Shown one piece after another: positions 11,401-21,991 of a stretch of 64,000 nucleotides of DNA. The translations under genes and the position numbers were made by a program. Within the stretch, counting starts at the first letter, position 1; the number at the start of each line of letters is the position of its first letter. The notes beneath the pieces are model-generated. The model was not told the DNA's origin. It did not search any database and saw nothing but the letters and a program-made list of their open reading frames with translations. This DNA is from Lomentospora prolificans (lineage: Eukaryota > Ascomycota > Sordariomycetes > Microascales > Microascaceae), in NCBI GenBank assembly GCA_029532625.1, contig JARFXM010000004.1, positions 4,960,001-5,024,000 on the forward strand. Direction: 5' to 3'.

Positions 11401-12176
11401 GTGAGGCTCTGCTCATCGAAGAAGATATGAAGAGACCGGTAGTAGCATCGTTCGCCCTTGTCGAAGTCGCCGCAGTCGGGAGTATAAGTGACGAAGATGA
11501 TCTGGTCAAGGGACCAGTGCTCCTGGCCGTAGTTGAAAGCATCAAGGTCGCTGAAGACGATGACGAGGTCACCGTTTTCGTTGACGGAGACTTGGATGAC
11601 GAGGCCGGAGTGGTCGAGGACAACGGAAGGGTGCTTCCACTGCGGGGTAGCGACGACGTAGATTCCAGCAGTGTCTGCGGTGCGGCCCTTTCGTTAGCCC
11701 ATCTGTGTTAGTGACTTCGACTGTGGGTGGCATGCCATACCTTGCTCGCTTTCCTTGGCGAAGTGGAGCGGGGCGCCGTCACCCTCCTTGCAGGGAACGA
11801 GATGCTTCTTGTCGTAGAGGTCGTGGTTGTCGGGGATCACGGGGGGCAGGGTGGCGATAGGGCCGAGCTTCTCGGTAGGGAACTCGTAAGTGTTTGTTGC
11901 CGAGGGGCAGACAGTGGTGGTGGCGGTATGAAGCTCGGTAACGACGACAACCTCAACATCGTCGACCTCGACCTCGACCTCGACCTCGACCTCGACAACG
12001 GGGTGCGAGGAGTTGGCGAACCAGGGCTTGGAGTCGCCGGTACCGAGTGGAGCGGCAACTTGCGAGCCGGTGGCGGTGCCGGAGAGGGAGACAGTGGCAG
12101 CACGCTCTCCCAGGACGCGGGGGTGGGCTAGGACGCCGGCGGCGCCTAGGAGCGAGAGTTTACTCCACCACTTCAT
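8432..12176 (-). CDS. Large secreted protein, DUF7029/DUF7223-type (uncharacterised)
   Basis: Minus-strand gene with four exons: 12176-11741, 11674-9667, 9596-9060 and 9008-8432. They total 3558 nt (1185 residues). The introns carry GCTAAC-type branch sites; the first acceptor was chosen because earlier AG sites break the frame. The protein starts with a signal peptide (MKWWSKLSLLGAAGVLAHPR) and then a Val-Glu dipeptide repeat (residues 60-79). An all-beta-looking region follows (QWKHPSVVLDHSGLVIQVSV, IIFVTYTPDCGDFDKGERCYY), then a Ser/Gly/Ala linker and a large Cys-containing domain (FYCVKCGLTGSAKTKG, GCSACRGSIGIETV). The last 75 residues are extremely Asp/Glu-rich. The domain names are my recollection of this ascomycete family; no function is known. 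An extracellular or wall location is inferred. Confidence 0.82.
11961..11997. repeat. Hexanucleotide repeat (CCTCGA)n coding Val-Glu
   Basis: A short, nearly perfect tandem array of CCTCGA units lies inside exon 1 of the large secreted-protein gene. On the coding strand it gives alternating GAG/GTC codons, that is a Val-Glu dipeptide run near residues 60-71. The unit is a multiple of three, so copy-number change would lengthen or shorten the protein without a frameshift. Confidence 0.9.
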
Positions 12177-13080
12177 GGTGGTATTCTTCCAAAGGAACGT
12201 AAGAATTAATTTAAAAAAAAAAAAGTATACTAAAAAGAGCGTGAGTCGTAGTTCTGATCCCGAGCGCGGGATGCAAAGAGTGGACGGAGCAAAAACTGCT
12301 CCAAACGAATGACCGGACATGGATGGCGAAGGAGCGAAGGAGAGGTAGTGCCTCGTTGGAAGGGCTCCTCGTCCTCCTTATATTCCTCGCAGTGCCGTCT
12401 CCGTTATCGTAACTATAGGAGCCACCGGCCCCCGATACTCGTGGGACGAGCCATAAATTCGCTCCTGGGCTCATGGCTTTAGTGCTCGCCCAGAAGCCAG
12501 TGCAGCGGTAGCGTGATGCATCAATGCCAGCTACTCATTTTACACTCAGGGTCCGCTTGCCCCGTTGGTTCCGGAACCCACACCAACGTTGTGTATTTGG
12601 GCGTCGAGCAGGCCTCAAGTGTAATTGGCCAAGTCACAAAAGAGGTCCTGCGTTCGAGGCGCTCGATGGGGAAAACAAACATTCACACTTTCACGTTGCA
12701 AGTCGACCCACACGACCAGCCTCAACGGCCGTCAATAGTTTCTATGCTTCCGGTATAGAATCTCCCGCCCCTTTTTCAATTTGGAACTATTGGCCCACTT
12801 TAGGAAGCCGTTGGGTTGACCGACCGGTCCCGACTAGAAGGGAACAGGTCTGGGGCGTCCCATCCGTAAGGCAAAATATGCCTGGATGCGGGATAGGTGC
12901 AAGGGCAGGGGCAGGCAGCGAACCCTGTCTTCAGCGCTTAAATGGCCGCCAGCCAGCCTTTGTGGGCAACGGCCGTTGTGGCTGGCTTGATCCTTTCGTC
13001 TCAGGACCCGAATGGTCCTCCGACCGCTGCACCCGGCCGGCCCCTTTTCACGGCCGCATGAAAGCTATGAAAGCTTACAG

Positions 13081-13130
<50 letters not shown>

Positions 13131-14349
13131 CCCTTTGATTTTTTCATCTTCGTGGTCACGCATTCGCCCACGTTTTGACCTTTTCAATTCCCCATCACAA
13201 GTTGGAGAAGGCACGAGCTAGTACAGCCCATTATTCCCCACATGTCTCAGACCGCCAGCCAAACCCAACCCAACGCGAGGACTGTGTTCGTGAGCACAGC
13301 AGGCCCGTAGTTTTTCACCTTTATAGAAGGCGCGCATTTTCTCGATCCGACTCCCTGTGCCGTCTTCGCCCGGCTTCGCCCGGGGAGAATGCATTTGATA
13401 TTTGATGGGTCACACCATTGTCGAAGACGGCGCTAGTTTCCTCTCCCATCCCTCAGCTCGCTGCAAGCAAGGAGACCAACCCAGAAACGGAAATTACTGG
13501 CAGATTTCGGAATTTTTCCTCTTGAATTCGCAACATTCCCCTGCTAGGTCCCACGTCATCTATTTACGCCAATTTGATTCTTACTCCGCCGGAGCTTTGC
13601 AGGGTGTGAGGCCTGCACTCTCTCTCGCAATCCGAAGTCGCACTGCATGTCCAACCTCAACCTTCAATTCACAGCAGGTGGGGTCCATACAAATAGCGCT
13701 GGTACTAATCAGTAGAGCAGAGCGCCAGGCTCGTTAGGGTGATACAAGGGCGGCATGGTTCTGACGCTGCGAAGCCATTGGGTTCCTGCAGATTGATCAA
13801 TCAATAATGGATACACTATTAGTCCACCAGAGACAGACCAAGGAATGAAGCCAATGTCGTTTGCATTGCTTGTCTTGCCAATTTCGTCAAACGTGGTGAG
13901 CTGGATCTGATTTCGTTGCCCATGAGCCAGGCGAGCCAGGGAATGTGGCTGGCTTTGCAAGGATATCTGACATCACACCCCACGCCGACAGGATTGTGGC
14001 TTTCGGCCGCCAGGCAACCCTGCCAGGCCCAGGACCAAAGCTCCGATCGTGGGTGGTCTCAACCAAAATTACATGGGCACCTTCCCAATTTCGATTTCGA
14101 GGGCTTGCATTAAGTAATCAGCGCCACCAAAACGGCCCCAATTCTCAAAATTGGTGTTCTAGATCTGCGCGGGTGTGTTCCACGACCCCACGACCGGGGA
14201 CCGAATCACCGATCTCCTGCATGACGTCGTCGAACCGAGGAAGCACCTTGAACGTATAATCCTATCCTTTGTACATATTCATACCTACGACCACCTCATT
14301 CTTTCCAAATATACAAAAAGGAAAAAAATTTTCAATCATATCAGAAACA
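12177..14349. other. Divergent intergenic region with a long poly-T tract
   Basis: 2.2 kb separates the start of the minus-strand secreted-protein gene from the start of the plus-strand acetyltransferase. It should contain both promoters. Just upstream of the secreted-protein ATG is an A12 run on the plus strand (12213-12224 area), which is a poly-T run on the coding strand. The long T46 tract at 13085-13130 is listed separately. The ORFs here show no domains. Confidence 0.5.
13085..13130. repeat. Homopolymer tract, T46
   Basis: 46 consecutive T on the plus strand in the shared promoter region between two divergent genes. Long dA:dT tracts exclude nucleosomes and are common in fungal promoters. 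A tract this long could also be the poly-A tail of an old retroposed copy, but no element body or target-site duplication is seen. The exact length may be affected by sequencing error. Confidence 0.9.
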
Positions 14350-15114
14350 ATGGCTGCCTCCGCCGATGCTTCCAAGGCTCCCGGCCTCCGCATCGAGCTC
14401 GCCGACTCCGCCGACGACATTGAGCGCGGCTTCCACTGCGCATGCGAGACCTTTGGCCGGCAAACCGCCGACGGCATCTGGATCGCCATGAACCCCGGCT
14501 GGGACACCCCCGAAGGTTACGCCAGGGGCGTGGACAACATGGTGAGCCGCTGGCGCGGGGTAGCCTACGACAAAGAGGGAAACGTCACCACCGCTTTCGT
14601 CAAGGCCACCCTGCCCGACCCCCGGAAGGATGGAGCCCGCATCGTCGTCGGGATGGCCATTTGGGTGCAGGCTTCCATCGTCGACGGCTACGGCGTGCCT
14701 CCGCTGGAGGATTTTAGCCAGGCCATGGATCTCAACGCTCTTTACCCCGGAAACCCCGCTGAGCAGAAATATCTCTGCCAGCTCGACTATTCGCTGCACA
14801 AGCGCCGCATCGAAGTCGTCAAGGAGAAGGCCACTACGGATTCGCCGGCTGTCATGGTGTTGGACTTTTGTGTTGTCGACCCTGCCCATCAACGAAAGGG
14901 CATCGCGTCGAAGCTCGTGGAATGGGGGCTGGACGAGGCGAAGCGACGGGGTGGGTTGGAGGCCATCACCGAAGCGTCTTCAATGGGCAGGCATGTATAT
15001 ATTCGTTTAGGCTTTCGGCAGGACGGGCCCGAGATCGACTATCTCGTTGATGACCAGTTCAAGGACAGGCCGCGGCCTTCCAACATTTTCATGCGTACGG
15101 GCCTGCTGAAGTAA
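14350..15114 (+). CDS. GNAT-family N-acetyltransferase
   Basis: 254 residues, single exon. I prefer the ATG at 14350 (context AACAATGGCT) to the in-frame ATG at 14269, because the extra residues look like an A/T-rich leader. The GNAT core is clear. The beta4-alpha3 segment VMVLDFCVVDPAHQRKGIAS (residues 168-187) has the acetyl-CoA pyrophosphate loop Q-R-K-G-I-A at 181-186, and the late motif YIRLGF is at 217-222. An N-terminal segment (GIWIAMNPGWDTPEGYARGV) is typical of fungal GNATs annotated only as acetyltransferase. It should transfer an acetyl group from acetyl-CoA to a small molecule or protein amine; the substrate cannot be told from the sequence. No signal peptide is seen, so a cytosolic location is expected. 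Confidence 0.88.
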   Translation: MAASADASKAPGLRIELADSADDIERGFHCACETFGRQTADGIWIAMNPGWDTPEGYARGVDNMVSRWRGVAYDKEGNVTTAFVKATLPDPRKDGARIVVGMAIWVQASIVDGYGVPPLEDFSQAMDLNALYPGNPAEQKYLCQLDYSLHKRRIEVVKEKATTDSPAVMVLDFCVVDPAHQRKGIASKLVEWGLDEAKRRGGLEAITEASSMGRHVYIRLGFRQDGPEIDYLVDDQFKDRPRPSNIFMRTGLLK

Positions 15115-16138
15115 GAATGGTTCAACATGCCTCAGACATGTTTGCCCGTTTCAGCCCGCTATTAGAGTCTTCTAGACATTGATGAAAATACATTGCATGT
15201 CAGCGTGGTCGCCATTTGAACTCATTGTACGACACTACGTACGTCTTGAAATTAGCGTACAATATTGCCGGTAATATATATATTATATGCCAGGCTGGCT
15301 ATGGCAAGATCAGTTTCTTGATAATACTGTTAGACCCACACGCCTTCCCGTTCCCATTAATATCGTCAAATCCACCCCAGCAATCCCCATCGTGTCCCCT
15401 CTCGTCCTCTAGGTGTCTACACCCTTTACAAGACAACAAATCCATCTCGCTGGCAATCATTTGGGTATTGTTTCTCTGCGGGAGTTTTCGTCCACCGTCT
15501 GTGCTGTCAACCGCCCGAGAATTTCTCTCATACGCCTAATCTCATGATATAGCTCTGTCTTAAGGCTGACTTGGGTACTTACAACCGACAAATTGGGGGG
15601 CGACTGGCTAAATAATAATAATCCGGGGATGGTAAAGACGGCCACATCTTTCCGGTATCATTCCGATGTGGCGCATGCAGCCGGAATGCTTGGCGGGCTG
15701 ACGATTCTGCAAAGACCACTGCGGCGTGCTATTCAGGCTCTTCGACGTCTCCACTTCCGAGTAAAATTGGTTTTCGGCTTCCTCGTCGATCCCCAACCAT
15801 TGAACGGTGATCAGTCACATCGCTGGCACTCGGCAGCCCGAGGGTCGCGTACGCAGCTGGCTTACCGCTTACTGTTATAGCCATGGTTCGTATAATGCCG
15901 GCAGCAATAATAATATCGACCCATCAATCGGCCTTCCCCTCGGAGAGAAGAATACTACCCCGAATACCACATACCACGTCTTTGTTCCCCACTGTCATAA
16001 TAATACAAAATTGCAATGCCGTCAGGATCCCCCCGCGCGGTGGTGAGAAACCGTTTCTGCACCACCTCCACGTCTTGTCGGATTCCAAACACAGATTTAT
16101 GAGTCGGCACACCACATTGCTGATAAGTGATCGACACT
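15115..16138. other. Intergenic, no gene recognised
   Basis: About 1 kb between two plus-strand genes. It should hold the acetyltransferase 3' UTR and the oxidoreductase promoter. The ORFs at 15593-15880 and 15883-16209 have no domain and are not spliced in any sensible way. Confidence 0.45.
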
Positions 16139-17669
16139 ATGGCTCCTCTCCGCCTCTTTGCAACTCTCAACATACTCGGAGCAACTGGAGTTGCTCTGGG
16201 TGCAATTAACAAATGCAGCTTCCCAGCTAATCGCACTATTCAGCGTGATGTCGCCATCATTGGCGGTGGCGCGTCGGGAGCACACGCCGCCGTGCTCTTG
16301 AAGGAGGATTACGGAAAGAGCATCGTCGTTGTCGAGAAGCAAGGCCGATTGGTAGGTCGATTTTGCGTCACAACACCTACTATCAGTTCCCGCATGAGTC
16401 GCCGTGATCATTAATAACGCGTTTGCGTATTAGGGAGGACACGTCGCCACTCACGAAGACGACAATGGAAACACGTACGAGTATGGCGTACAATCGTACC
16501 TCGACTATGGCGAGGCATTGGCCTTCTTCGAACGCTTCAATGTCACGACCGGCACTCCCGCACGTGTACCGCTCACCAGCGTCTACGCCGACTTCTCCAC
16601 TGGCTTGAATGTGACCGATTTTGTGGCCCCCGCCAACGACGCCCGGCTCGAGGCGTTGACCCGATTCCTCGAGGCAGTAGCTCCGTACGAAGATATGATT
16701 CTTCCAGGATACTGGAATTTTCCGGCTTCCGAGGACATTCCGGAAGATTTGCTCATCCCATTCGGCGAATTTGCCAAGAAGTACGACCTAGATGCTGCCA
16801 TGCCACAAATGTTCCAGGTTCCCGGCCCAGGCGTGCCTGACTGGACCGAAGCCCCGACACTCCACGTCATCCAAGTTTTCGGCGCGCCCATGGCGAGGGC
16901 TCTGAGCGGCCAGCTTGCGGGTTTCGCCCCGACCTCGCACAATAACACCGAGTTGTATGGCAAGATTGGCGATTTGCTCGGCGATGATGTCCTCTACTTG
17001 AGCACGGTCGTCGAAACGAAGAGGGATGATAATGGTGTGGAGCTCGTTGTGCAATCAGAGAGTGGAGAAGAATACCTCATCGTGGCGAAGAAATTGTTGG
17101 TCGCGGTTGAACCTACTGTTGAGACCATGCAGCCGTTCGACCTGGACAATGATGAGTGGGCCGTTTTCGAGAAATTCGACTACTCGACCGTCTACGCCGG
17201 CATCGTATCGCACCCCTCACTCCCGGTCAACGTCTCGCTAGTCAACACAGTCCCCGAAGCCGCGCCGGCAAACTACTACCAATTCCCCCAGGGCCCCATC
17301 CTCGCTCGCTTCGACTACATGGGCTCCGACTCGGACTACTTCCGCGTCCTCATCGTCGGCGACAGAGACTTTGACGAAGCGGGCGCACAGATCCTCGTGC
17401 GCGACAGCATCGCCAACCTGATCGATGGAGGCGCCCTCCCCGAGGGAGATATCGACGATGTCGACTACGTCGCGTTTGTGAACCACGGCCCGATGCACCT
17501 GAGGGCGAGTGTTGAGGCGATTGAAGGCGGCTTCATTCAGGAGCAGTATGCTTTGCAAGGACGTAGGTCTACGTGGTATACCGGCGCGGCTTGGTCGGTG
17601 CAGTTTACGACGATTTTGTGGGCGTTTAACGATGTGTTGTTGCCAAAGGTGGTTGAGGATCTTGAATGA
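16139..17669 (+). CDS. Secreted FAD-dependent amine-oxidase-like oxidoreductase
   Basis: Two exons: 16139-16351 and 16434-17669, with an 82-nt GTAGGT..TTAG intron; 482 residues. The N-terminus is a signal peptide (MAPLRLFATLNILGATGVAL). The Rossmann FAD site follows: DVAIIGGGASGAHAAVLL (residues 38-55), then an acidic residue after beta2 (IVVVEKQGRLGG) and the second FAD contact motif spanning the splice junction. The C-terminal part (HGPMHLRASVEAIEGGFIQ, then TWYTGAAWSVQFT) fits the final FAD-contact region of flavin amine oxidases. Its closest family in my memory is the secreted fungal FAD oxidoreductases often named after beta-cyclopiazonate dehydrogenase. There is no prenyltransferase or PKS-NRPS nearby, so that pathway should not be assumed. 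The substrate is unknown. It converges on the arrestin gene, 400 bp away. Confidence 0.84.
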
Positions 17670-18072
17670 TGTTGAAAATTATGCTCAGGTGTAATGAGGA
17701 ATAGAGTCCATGGGTGGAACAATCAAGAATGGGCTGTTTCGGTTCCGAGTTGGATCTGTGGAAAACGAGGAAGAGCCTGATGATGATAATATTTCTAGCA
17801 ACGCTGATACATGAATAGTCGGCCTTGTTCACAAGTATTTAAATAGTCACTGGTAGCTGTGGTCCATCGTCAAACCTGGCAAATGTGAATATCATTAATA
17901 TATTGGGTGGGTATATAAGACAACACAAGCATTCTCCAAAGAGGAATCAATCACAAGCAAAGGGTATCCATGCACACAAACCTGCGCTTCCAGCAGCTTC
18001 TCCTCCTCATAGTTGAACTAATAACTCCCACCAATCAGCATTCCGCTCTCTTGACAACAATCCTTTACACGC
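17670..18072. other. Convergent 3' spacer
   Basis: About 400 bases between the 3' ends of two converging genes. It should hold both 3' UTRs. No other feature is seen. Confidence 0.5.
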
Positions 18073-19455
18073 CTATACTCTTAAAGTCGTCTTTTGCGCC
18101 GCCTCCGTGAATGGCGGAGGCGGCCCATCTTCCTCCGGCGGTGGTTGAATCCAGGAGTCGCTCTGGGGCAAGGGCACAGGCCTCAACATCGGATCGACAA
18201 CGTTAGAGGAAAGACTGGCTAGCTCGCGATCGTCGCTCGGAGGCAAAATGGTTACCATGTGTTCTCCCGTCCTCTTAACACTCTCGCCGCGGATGGACAG
18301 GAGCACGTGCCAATGCAGGAAGCACGTGTGCTTGATGTTGTAGGTGGTAAAAGTGGGATGGATCGGGAAGAGGGCCGGATATTTCTGGCCGACTAGCCCG
18401 CGGGCGTTGATGCGTAGGTTGATGAGCCCGCCTATATCCACCGAGGGCGCGTCATGAGTGCACGGGACGAAGACTTGGGCTCCCGCGGCCGAGAAGGCGT
18501 AATTCGTGAGCAGGTGGTGTTTCTGCGAGGTATCGGCACTATGTGGCATAAAGGTACCTTCGCACAAGATTCCCGTATAGGACTTCAACGACAGTGAAAC
18601 TAATTCCAACTTGATGTCCTGGTGCACGTCGCGAATGATTTCGCTCGTTTGGTCCCAGTTGGGGATAGCGCGAAGGGTAAAAGGCATCGGAAGAGGATTG
18701 TCGAGCTGGATCACCGTCGGGGTGTCTACTACGAATTTAAAGTTGTAGTTGGGGACCTTGGAGAACTTGAAGAAGTGCCTTGTTGCTTGGCCCCAGGAGA
18801 GATTGCCGTTTTCCATCCCTGGGACTAGGCGATACGAGGAGACCGAGCAGAACATGGCTTGCCGACGGATTTGAAAATCTGCAATGGGAGGACCCGGATG
18901 AAAGTTTTGCATGGCGATGGGGAACGTCGCCTCTTGCGTATGAACGGATCCATCCCTAGTATTTTGAATCGAAGCTTGTAGATAATACTCGACGAAGCAC
19001 TCCATATTGGTCGAGAAACCGACCCGGCACGCGGCAAAGGTCGCGGGCAGCGGATGCGACCCAACATCCTCCGGGCCAACTGGTATAAAGCTTTCCTTCG
19101 GGTTGCTGTACCGGATCCACTTAGGATTCGAAGTTTCCGGGATCGTGATGGCAAATGGCCACTCCATGCCGGTGCCACGAATCTCAATGTGCAGCGGACC
19201 GTCGAATAGCGTTTCGGTGTCCTGCACCACCGTCCAGCGCCCGCGGTACGTCTTGGAACCTCCTTGACCTCGGCTGACCACCATCTTGGACTTGGCTCTT
19301 CCGTGCAGGGTGATTTTGACCACTGATCTCGTACTCACGATGGGGGCTGTTCGATAGACGGTGCCGATGATGGTGTCGCCCGGAGCATATGTTGAGAGCT
19401 CCCCCTGGAGGCGGATGCCGAGGGGTGGGCCTATGAGTTTGGTTGTGCTGGGCAT
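18073..19455 (-). CDS. Arrestin-like (alpha-arrestin family) protein
   Basis: 460 residues, single exon on the minus strand. The N-terminal half matches the arrestin-like fold: IRLQGELSTYAPGDTIIGTV is the usual opening, followed by VVKITLHGRAKSKM and a long series of beta-strand segments with a central FPFTLRAIPNW-type hinge (here MPFTLRAIPNW). The C-terminal half holds LELVSLSLKSYT and VDIGGLINLRI. Family members recruit the Rsp5/Nedd4 ubiquitin ligase to plasma-membrane transporters through PPxY motifs. This protein ends with a proline run and Phe (PPPPF, about 445-449) where a PPPPY motif would be expected. A role in transporter endocytosis is inferred. It is expected to be cytosolic and membrane-associated. 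Confidence 0.82.
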   Translation of the reverse strand: MPSTTKLIGPPLGIRLQGELSTYAPGDTIIGTVYRTAPIVSTRSVVKITLHGRAKSKMVVSRGQGGSKTYRGRWTVVQDTETLFDGPLHIEIRGTGMEWPFAITIPETSNPKWIRYSNPKESFIPVGPEDVGSHPLPATFAACRVGFSTNMECFVEYYLQASIQNTRDGSVHTQEATFPIAMQNFHPGPPIADFQIRRQAMFCSVSSYRLVPGMENGNLSWGQATRHFFKFSKVPNYNFKFVVDTPTVIQLDNPLPMPFTLRAIPNWDQTSEIIRDVHQDIKLELVSLSLKSYTGILCEGTFMPHSADTSQKHHLLTNYAFSAAGAQVFVPCTHDAPSVDIGGLINLRINARGLVGQKYPALFPIHPTFTTYNIKHTCFLHWHVLLSIRGESVKRTGEHMVTILPPSDDRELASLSSNVVDPMLRPVPLPQSDSWIQPPPEEDGPPPPFTEAAQKTTLRV

Positions 19456-20382
19456 GATGATGGGTCATTGAATGCGGATAATAGACCTAGAAACTAAAAT
19501 CCCAAATATCCGGGCGACGAGGCTGGACAAGCAGTCTTATAAAGAAAGGGCTATTTCCTGGCGATCACTGGCGCAAGAGATGGGTACGAATATTGAGTGG
19601 GGGCACAGCCACGATCGATTGGCGAGTTTTGGGCAGAGTCGGGTGGTTTCGCTGCTGTTCATCCTTTGGACTAAAGGCCCCAAGTGAGGAATACGGAGCC
19701 AGGATTTACCCGCCTTACCACCTGACACAACCTTTGAAGGATTCCGAGAATGCGGGGCAGTTCAAATGAGGCCCTCTTACAACTCTTTGCGTCATGGTGG
19801 GTTTTATTAGTCGAGGTCCGCCAGGGCTCATCCTTCCTTCGGGAACCAACTCGCCTTGTTCCGTTGCGACTGCTGGCTGTATTCGCCGTCATTCAAGTTG
19901 GGACAATACCAGGGTTGGTTTTGTATTATGTATGTACGGTGCGTGCAGTGTCCCAGTGCAACGGGCCTGGCTCATTTCACCCTGACGCCAGCTGCCAGGT
20001 TACCTGCCTGCGACCGATGCAGCGACGCCCGCGCTGAGCTTGCTTTTACGGATATACACTCATGGGGGATGAAAAACGGCGCGGAGTATTAGCACAAGCA
20101 CCGAGTGGAACTCATAATTGAACTAATTCCAGACAAAATGCTTGATCGACAGCCTTTCGCACCTCCTTTGGCTTAGCGTCAGGGGACAGGATAATTCCGC
20201 CTCGAGTGACAACCCACTCGCCCACTCCCGTCCCAACACTGCCCCGGCTTTTGAGGCCCGTCGCCGCGCTCAGCCTCCACTCCCACCCCAATCCAACGGT
20301 GACGCACGCCTCGTCCTTTCCCGAAACCAAATAGGCCTCGGCCGACATCAACGAATCCGCTCATGACACCTAAATGAGACCC
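19456..20382. other. Intergenic: arrestin promoter and methyltransferase 3' UTR
   Basis: About 930 bases between two minus-strand genes. No gene is recognised. ORFs at 19750-20037 and 20142-20366 (plus strand) lack domains. Confidence 0.45.
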
Positions 20383-21991
20383 TTAAGCAGCGCCGGTCGA
20401 CGACGCCTCGGGCTCGGCCCTCTCGGGCTTTTGGGCCCACAGAATCTTTTGGTCGTAGTAGCCGTGGATGTCCTTGGAGCGGAACTCGCGACGGAGCACG
20501 GCGATATAGGCCGTGACTTCCTCGGGTCTCCAGCCCAGCATGCCAGCGAGGTAGAGCATGGTGCCTTCGGTGTCCTGCTCGACGGCCAACTGTTGGAAGA
20601 TGCCGATTTCCTTCAACTTGGGGTCCTTGGGCCACTTGCCAATGGGTGTCTAATTATTATTGCGCGCACGTTACTAATACTGAACCAGCAGGCGGATATA
20701 AGACAAAGCTGATGAGGAATGGGACAAATGCTTATTACCTTGAGTTTCGCCTCCTGGATATCGGCAAAGCCCGCCTCTTCAAGCGCCGCCCGTTGCACAT
20801 CATCCTCCAGCACCGTCATGGACCGCCCCATCTTCTTCCCGCCCTCGATGAAGAACTTTCCAAACTGGCTCATGGCCGTCTTTTCGTGCACGGTGCCATC
20901 GTCGCTGCGGAAGTTGACGGAGGGCTCGTGGGTCTCGATGAAGCCGCCGGGCTTAAGGGCCTTGTAGGCTTCCCGGAAGAGGGCGGTCCAGTCTTGGATG
21001 CTGCCAAAGAGCCAGCGGATGTGGACGTAGTCAAGGGAGTTTTCTTCAAAGGTCCACGGCTGAGTGCAGTCGTCGATTTCGCTAAGGAAACAAACAGATT
21101 AGCGTTGACGAGGGGAGGACTATTATTAAATCAGGGCCGCGACTTACAATTTGCAGTTGGGGGGAACCCAGGTGGGCTGGATTGCGGAGAGGTCGGTGCC
21201 GATAACTTCCGTTTCTGTGTACTCGTCCGCAAAGTCACTAAAACAAAATTGTTAGTGGAGAGATTATCGTAGGACCATTGGAAGGCGTATTAATACATTG
21301 CCCAAACACCTATCGAGGAATAATACCAATCAGAATTAGCAAACGTAGTGTTAAGGTTAATAATAGAGCGGGAGACTTACCTGTGCCTGTTCCGATATCT
21401 ACAACTTTCTATAGTTTAATTCCTTGTTAGCATGATTAATCAGACCCTCATTAATCAGACCCTCGACTCGGGCCATAATACCTGAATATCCTTCTTCAAC
21501 GGCGCTTTGTGGAGCTTGCCGTCCAGCGACAACAAAAGGACGTGGTGACTGAGGCCACAATGGTCAGTGATGCCGCAGTGCAATGCTCGGCCCGTCCGAC
21601 GTACATAATATCCAGCGCCACGTTGGCCTTTTCGTCATTCGCCACCCAGTACTGGGCATTCCCCTGCTCACTGTGATACGTTCGTCCGTTGATAGTCCTA
21701 TATTGGAGGATGGACGAAGAAAGAGAAGCAGTGCTGCTCGCAGCATCATCGCCGTATGAGGAGTCATTATCGTCGTCTGGAGTAGGGGCCTATGATGTAT
21801 TAATCGGTAAGCTTCAGCAGACCGGATGGACTCCTTTCCGTTACCCGGCAGATGCTACGTACCGATGATGCTTCGATCCAAAACTGACCGGGCAGGACAC
21901 CGGGAAGGCCCGCGGCAGCTGCTGGGTTCGTCGCATCGGTGGCGGGAGCGGCTCCGGCCTCGGGGTCGTTGGTGGGCTGCTGTTCCGACAT
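20383..21991 (-). CDS. LaeA/UmtA-like SAM-dependent methyltransferase
   Basis: Minus-strand gene in eight exons: 21991-21863, 21789-21605, 21548-21482, 21408-21381, 21309-21297, 21237-21148, 21081-20739 and 20649-20383. They sum to 1122 nt (373 residues). The diagnostic LaeA-like lead INGRTYHSEQGNAQYWVAND precedes SAM motif I VVDIGTGTG (129-137), then VWAIDFADEY, EVIGTDLSAIQP and the FDYVHxR-type segment SLDYVHIRWLFGSI. ALKPGGFIETHEP and a C-terminal GWRPEEVTAYIAVLRREF complete the pattern. The fold is class I Rossmann. Family members include the global regulator of secondary metabolism, but most paralogues are uncharacterised; this one is best called LaeA-like. The 13-nt exon 5 codes only G-V-W-A right after motif I. 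No biosynthetic core gene is adjacent. Confidence 0.87.
21435..21464. repeat. 15-bp direct duplication inside an intron
   Basis: ATTAATCAGACCCTC occurs twice back to back (21435-21449 and 21450-21464) inside the third intron of the LaeA-like methyltransferase gene. It is a recent-looking slippage duplication and does not touch the splice sites. Confidence 0.85.

Noticed and set aside
13000..13140. Retrotransposon with poly-A/T tail
   Set aside because: Only the homopolymer is present; no reverse-transcriptase sequence, LTR or target duplication was seen on either side.
14341..14892. 183-codon minus-strand open frame
   Set aside because: Antisense of the GNAT acetyltransferase gene; no domain of its own.
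14350..21991. Secondary-metabolite cluster (GNAT, FAD oxidase, LaeA-like methyltransferase)
   Set aside because: No PKS, NRPS, terpene synthase, DMATS or RiPP precursor is present, and the genes are separated by an arrestin gene on varied strands.
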